Assembly: GCA_900755985.1 (NCBI GenBank)
Contig: CAAEIL010000038.1
Span: 1 to 25,116 of the forward strand
Direction: 5' to 3'
Origin: Bacteroidales bacterium
GTDB lineage: Bacteria; Bacteroidota; Bacteroidia; Bacteroidales; Muribaculaceae
DNA length: 25,116 nucleotides
Shown here: positions 23,432 through 25,116 of the stretch, in pieces
How the letters are laid out: each line of letters begins with the position of its first letter
Numbering within the stretch: the first letter of the stretch is position 1
Translations under genes and position numbers: made by a program
The notes under the pieces: model-generated
What the model was told of the DNA's origin: nothing
What the model saw: the letters and a program-made list of their open reading frames with translations, nothing else
Databases searched by the model: none

Positions 23432-24535
23432 TTAGACGTTGAACCTAAAATGCATAATGTCTCCGTCCATAACAACGTAGTCCTTGCCTTCGACACTGAG
23501 CTTGCCGGCTTCTTTGACAGCATTTTCGCCGCCAAGTGTTACATAGTCATCATATTTGATGACTTCGGCCCGGATAAACCCTTTTTCAAAATCGGTGTGA
23601 ATTATACCGGCTGCCTGTGGAGCTTTTGTTCCACGGCGGAAAGTCCATGCGCGGACCTCGTCAGGACCTGCGGTAAAGTAAGTCTGAAGGTTGAGCAGAT
23701 GATATGCGGCACGTATTAGTCGAGCCACACCGGAAGTTTCAAGGCCAATCTCGGCAAGGAATTCCTGACGTTCCTCAAAAGTGTCAAGTTCGGCAATGTC
23801 AGCCTCGGTCTGCGCGGCAACGATAAGCAACTCGGAATCTTCGTCGGCAATGGCACCGCGTACGGCATCGACGTAAGCGTTTCCGCTGACAGCAGAAGCA
23901 TCATCGACATTGCATACATAAAGCACCGGCTTGGCTGTCAGCAAAAAAAGTTCGCGGGCATAAGCCTGCTCATCAACCGTATCAAGCTGCACTGAGCGGG
24001 CCGGGCGACCGGCGTCAAGAGCCTCCTTATATTTAAGGAGAACTTCAACCTGCATTTTGGCAGTCTTGTCGCCGCCGCTTTGCGCTGCTTTCTGAGTCTT
24101 GGCAAGGCGGGCTTCGACAGTTTCCAAATCCTTGAGCTGCAGCTCGTAATCAATGATCTCTTTGTCGCGTAAAGGATCGACTGTGCCGTCGACATGTGTT
24201 ATGTTGTCATCGTCAAAACAGCGCAGGACGTGAAGAATCGCATCACACTCGCGAATATTGGCGAGAAATTTATTTCCGAGACCTTCGCCTTTCGACGCAC
24301 CTTTGACCAGACCGGCGATGTCGACAATCTCAACCGTAGCCGGAACAATAGATTTGGGATTGCACATCTCTACCAATTTGTTGAGCCGTTCGTCAGGGAC
24401 GGTGATAACACCGACATTAGGTTCGATGGTGCAGAACGGAAAGTTGGCCGATTGAGCTTTAGCATTTGAAAGACAATTGAAGAGGGTCGATTTGCCAACA
24501 TTGGGCAGGCCGACAATACCACATTTAAGAGCCAT
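23432..24535 (-). CDS. ychF: Ribosome-binding ATPase YchF (OLA1 family)
   Basis: 367 residues, full length. A universally conserved Obg-related P-loop protein that prefers ATP and binds ribosomes; its role is in stress and translation quality. Features: P-loop GLPNVGKST (9-17), switch region NFPFCTIEPNVGVITVPD, DIAGLVKGASKGEGLGNKFL (G3), CNVDD in place of the GTPase NKxD motif (consistent with ATP preference), a helical insertion about 125-190, and the C-terminal TGS domain with LQTYFTAGPDEVRAWTFRRGTKAPQAAGIIHTDFEKGFIRAEV and a final DGDIMHFRFNV. Divergent from the tRNA gene; its -7 box is at 24606-24613. Confidence 0.98.
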   Translation of the reverse strand: MALKCGIVGLPNVGKSTLFNCLSNAKAQSANFPFCTIEPNVGVITVPDERLNKLVEMCNPKSIVPATVEIVDIAGLVKGASKGEGLGNKFLANIRECDAILHVLRCFDDDNITHVDGTVDPLRDKEIIDYELQLKDLETVEARLAKTQKAAQSGGDKTAKMQVEVLLKYKEALDAGRPARSVQLDTVDEQAYARELFLLTAKPVLYVCNVDDASAVSGNAYVDAVRGAIADEDSELLIVAAQTEADIAELDTFEERQEFLAEIGLETSGVARLIRAAYHLLNLQTYFTAGPDEVRAWTFRRGTKAPQAAGIIHTDFEKGFIRAEVIKYDDYVTLGGENAVKEAGKLSVEGKDYVVMDGDIMHFRFNV

Positions 24536-24605
24536 ATATAATTCTAATCAATGATTATCGGTTTATTATCGCAAAAAGCGGTACAGCGACCGCTTTAGAG
24601 CAGTG

Positions 24606-24613
24606 CAAAGTTA
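24606..24613 (-). promoter_or_regulatory. -7 box for ychF
   Basis: Minus strand TAACTTTG matches TAnnTTTG exactly, about 70 nt before the ATG at 24535. No clear -33 at the right distance. Confidence 0.5.
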
Positions 24614-24655
24614 CAAAAAATAATATCAGGCACGTCATAATATAAAAATTATTTG

Positions 24656-24663
24656 TACCTTTG
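24656..24663 (+). promoter_or_regulatory. -7 box for the tRNA-Thr gene
   Basis: TACCTTTG, an exact match, about 97 nt before the mature tRNA start. No convincing -33. Together with the ychF box it makes a divergent promoter region. Confidence 0.5.
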
Positions 24664-24759
24664 CACCGCAAAAGAGACCGAGGAAAAACTTCTCTACTGC
24701 CCCGAAAAGAATCTGGGCGACAAATATCAACTCCTCATAAAAGCCTCAAAGCACATTCT

Positions 24760-24832
24760 GCCGCAATAGCTCAGTTGGTAGAGCATTTCATTCGTAACGA
24801 AAAGGTCGTGGGTTCGAGTCCCACTCGCGGCT
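24760..24832 (+). tRNA. tRNA-Thr, anticodon CGT
   Basis: 73 nt fold as a cloverleaf: acceptor GCCGCAA/TCGCGGC with discriminator T, D-arm GCTC/GAGC with AGTTGGTA loop, anticodon loop TTCGTAA with CGT at 24793-24795 (reads ACG, Thr), and T-arm GTGGG/CCCAC with TTCGAGT loop. Two pairs are broken: A6-C67 in the acceptor and A31-C39 at the top of the anticodon stem. CCA is not encoded. The 60-residue open frame over this gene is the usual false protein produced by tRNA sequence. Confidence 0.93.
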
Positions 24833-24851
24833 CTTGGATTTAAATTCAATC

Positions 24852-24884
24852 ACTCAGGCAGTTGCAAAATTGGCTGAGTTTTTT
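24852..24884 (+). terminator. Terminator after tRNA-Thr
   Basis: ACTCAG (24852-24857) pairs with CTGAGT (24874-24879), with further partial pairing inside, followed by a run of six T up to 24884. Confidence 0.75.
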
Positions 24885-25116
24885 GATTTGTTAAGCGATG
24901 TTTAATGTTTTTTATTAGGTTTAACGAACTGTTAGGCGCAGTAGGCTAATGACCTCCCCCCTTAACATTCCGCTTCGCCCCTTTCTGCGCCTTACTTAGG
25001 GATATTCAGTTAATGGCCTCATCATAACCAATGCGAAGCGTTAGAGACGGCCATAAATTGCGCCGGGTAGACGGCTGAATGCGGATTTTCGATTCTCAGG
25101 GGCTGAAATGTCTAAA
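24885..25116. other. Gene-free right edge with nested inverted repeats
   Basis: No supported coding frame. Inverted repeats: AGGCGCAG (24934-24941) with CTGCGCCT (24985-24992); CGCTTCGC (24971-24978) with GCGAAGCG (25033-25040); ATGGCC (25013-25018) with GGCCAT (25049-25054). A loose direct repeat also occurs (GGCTAATGACCTC at 24944-24956, GTTAATGGCCTC at 25009-25020). An ATG at 25108 has only three codons before the edge and cannot be judged. Confidence 0.5.

Noticed and set aside
24661..24843. 60-codon open frame on the plus strand over the tRNA gene
   Set aside because: Its AIAQLVEHF...VVGSSPTRGS text is the familiar false translation of a tRNA gene.

Overview
The window looks like chromosome from a member of the Bacteroidales, most likely Muribaculaceae or a close relative. 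This is inferred from protein-family character and signals; I could not run a search. Supporting signs: repeated Bacteroidetes-type -7 boxes (TAnnTTTG), sometimes with a TTTG -33 box 19 nt upstream; almost no Shine-Dalgarno sequences; a tRNA without encoded CCA; a C-terminal tail resembling Bacteroidetes type IX-like sorting tails; and a sppA-lpxK-purine nucleoside phosphorylase-thiL order that I recall as common in Bacteroides relatives.

Layout. 1-5.4 kb, minus strand: the 5' end of a membrane-anchored polysaccharide gene (cut by the window edge), a CapA-like protein, folD, and a panC-panD-ffh operon with a clear promoter in front of panC. 5.75-6.9 kb, plus strand: an ECF sigma factor and a four-helix membrane protein that may be its anti-sigma partner. 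7.1-10.1 kb, plus strand: three separately spaced genes, a cation diffusion facilitator, a GNAT acetyltransferase and a MATE transporter. 10.3-15.4 kb, plus strand: sppA, lpxK, a purine nucleoside phosphorylase and thiL, headed by a well-formed promoter and closed by a 17-bp-stem terminator shared with the convergent gene. 15.5-20.1 kb, minus strand: a two-gene unit of secreted enzymes, an SGNH esterase-like protein followed 3 nt later by a 1128-residue glycosyl-hydrolase-like 10 protein; its promoter carries a perfect 12-bp palindrome over the -33 region. 20.3-22.2 kb, minus strand: two overlapping glycosyltransferase genes. 22.3-23.2 kb, minus strand: a secreted Asn/Pro/Gly/Arg repeat protein. 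23.4-24.5 kb, minus strand: ychF. 24.76-24.83 kb, plus strand: tRNA-Thr(CGT), a terminator, then a gene-free stretch rich in inverted repeats up to the edge.

Most genes are housekeeping (one-carbon metabolism, pantothenate, thiamine, SRP, lipid A, purine salvage) or envelope genes. I see no phage, transposase, CRISPR or toxin-antitoxin locus. The least explained parts are the SGNH/GHL10 secreted pair and its palindromic promoter, the sigma/membrane-protein pair, the RPGNNN repeat protein, the tRNA with two A-C mismatches, and the inverted-repeat segment at the right edge. None is strong enough to be called a new system from sequence alone.
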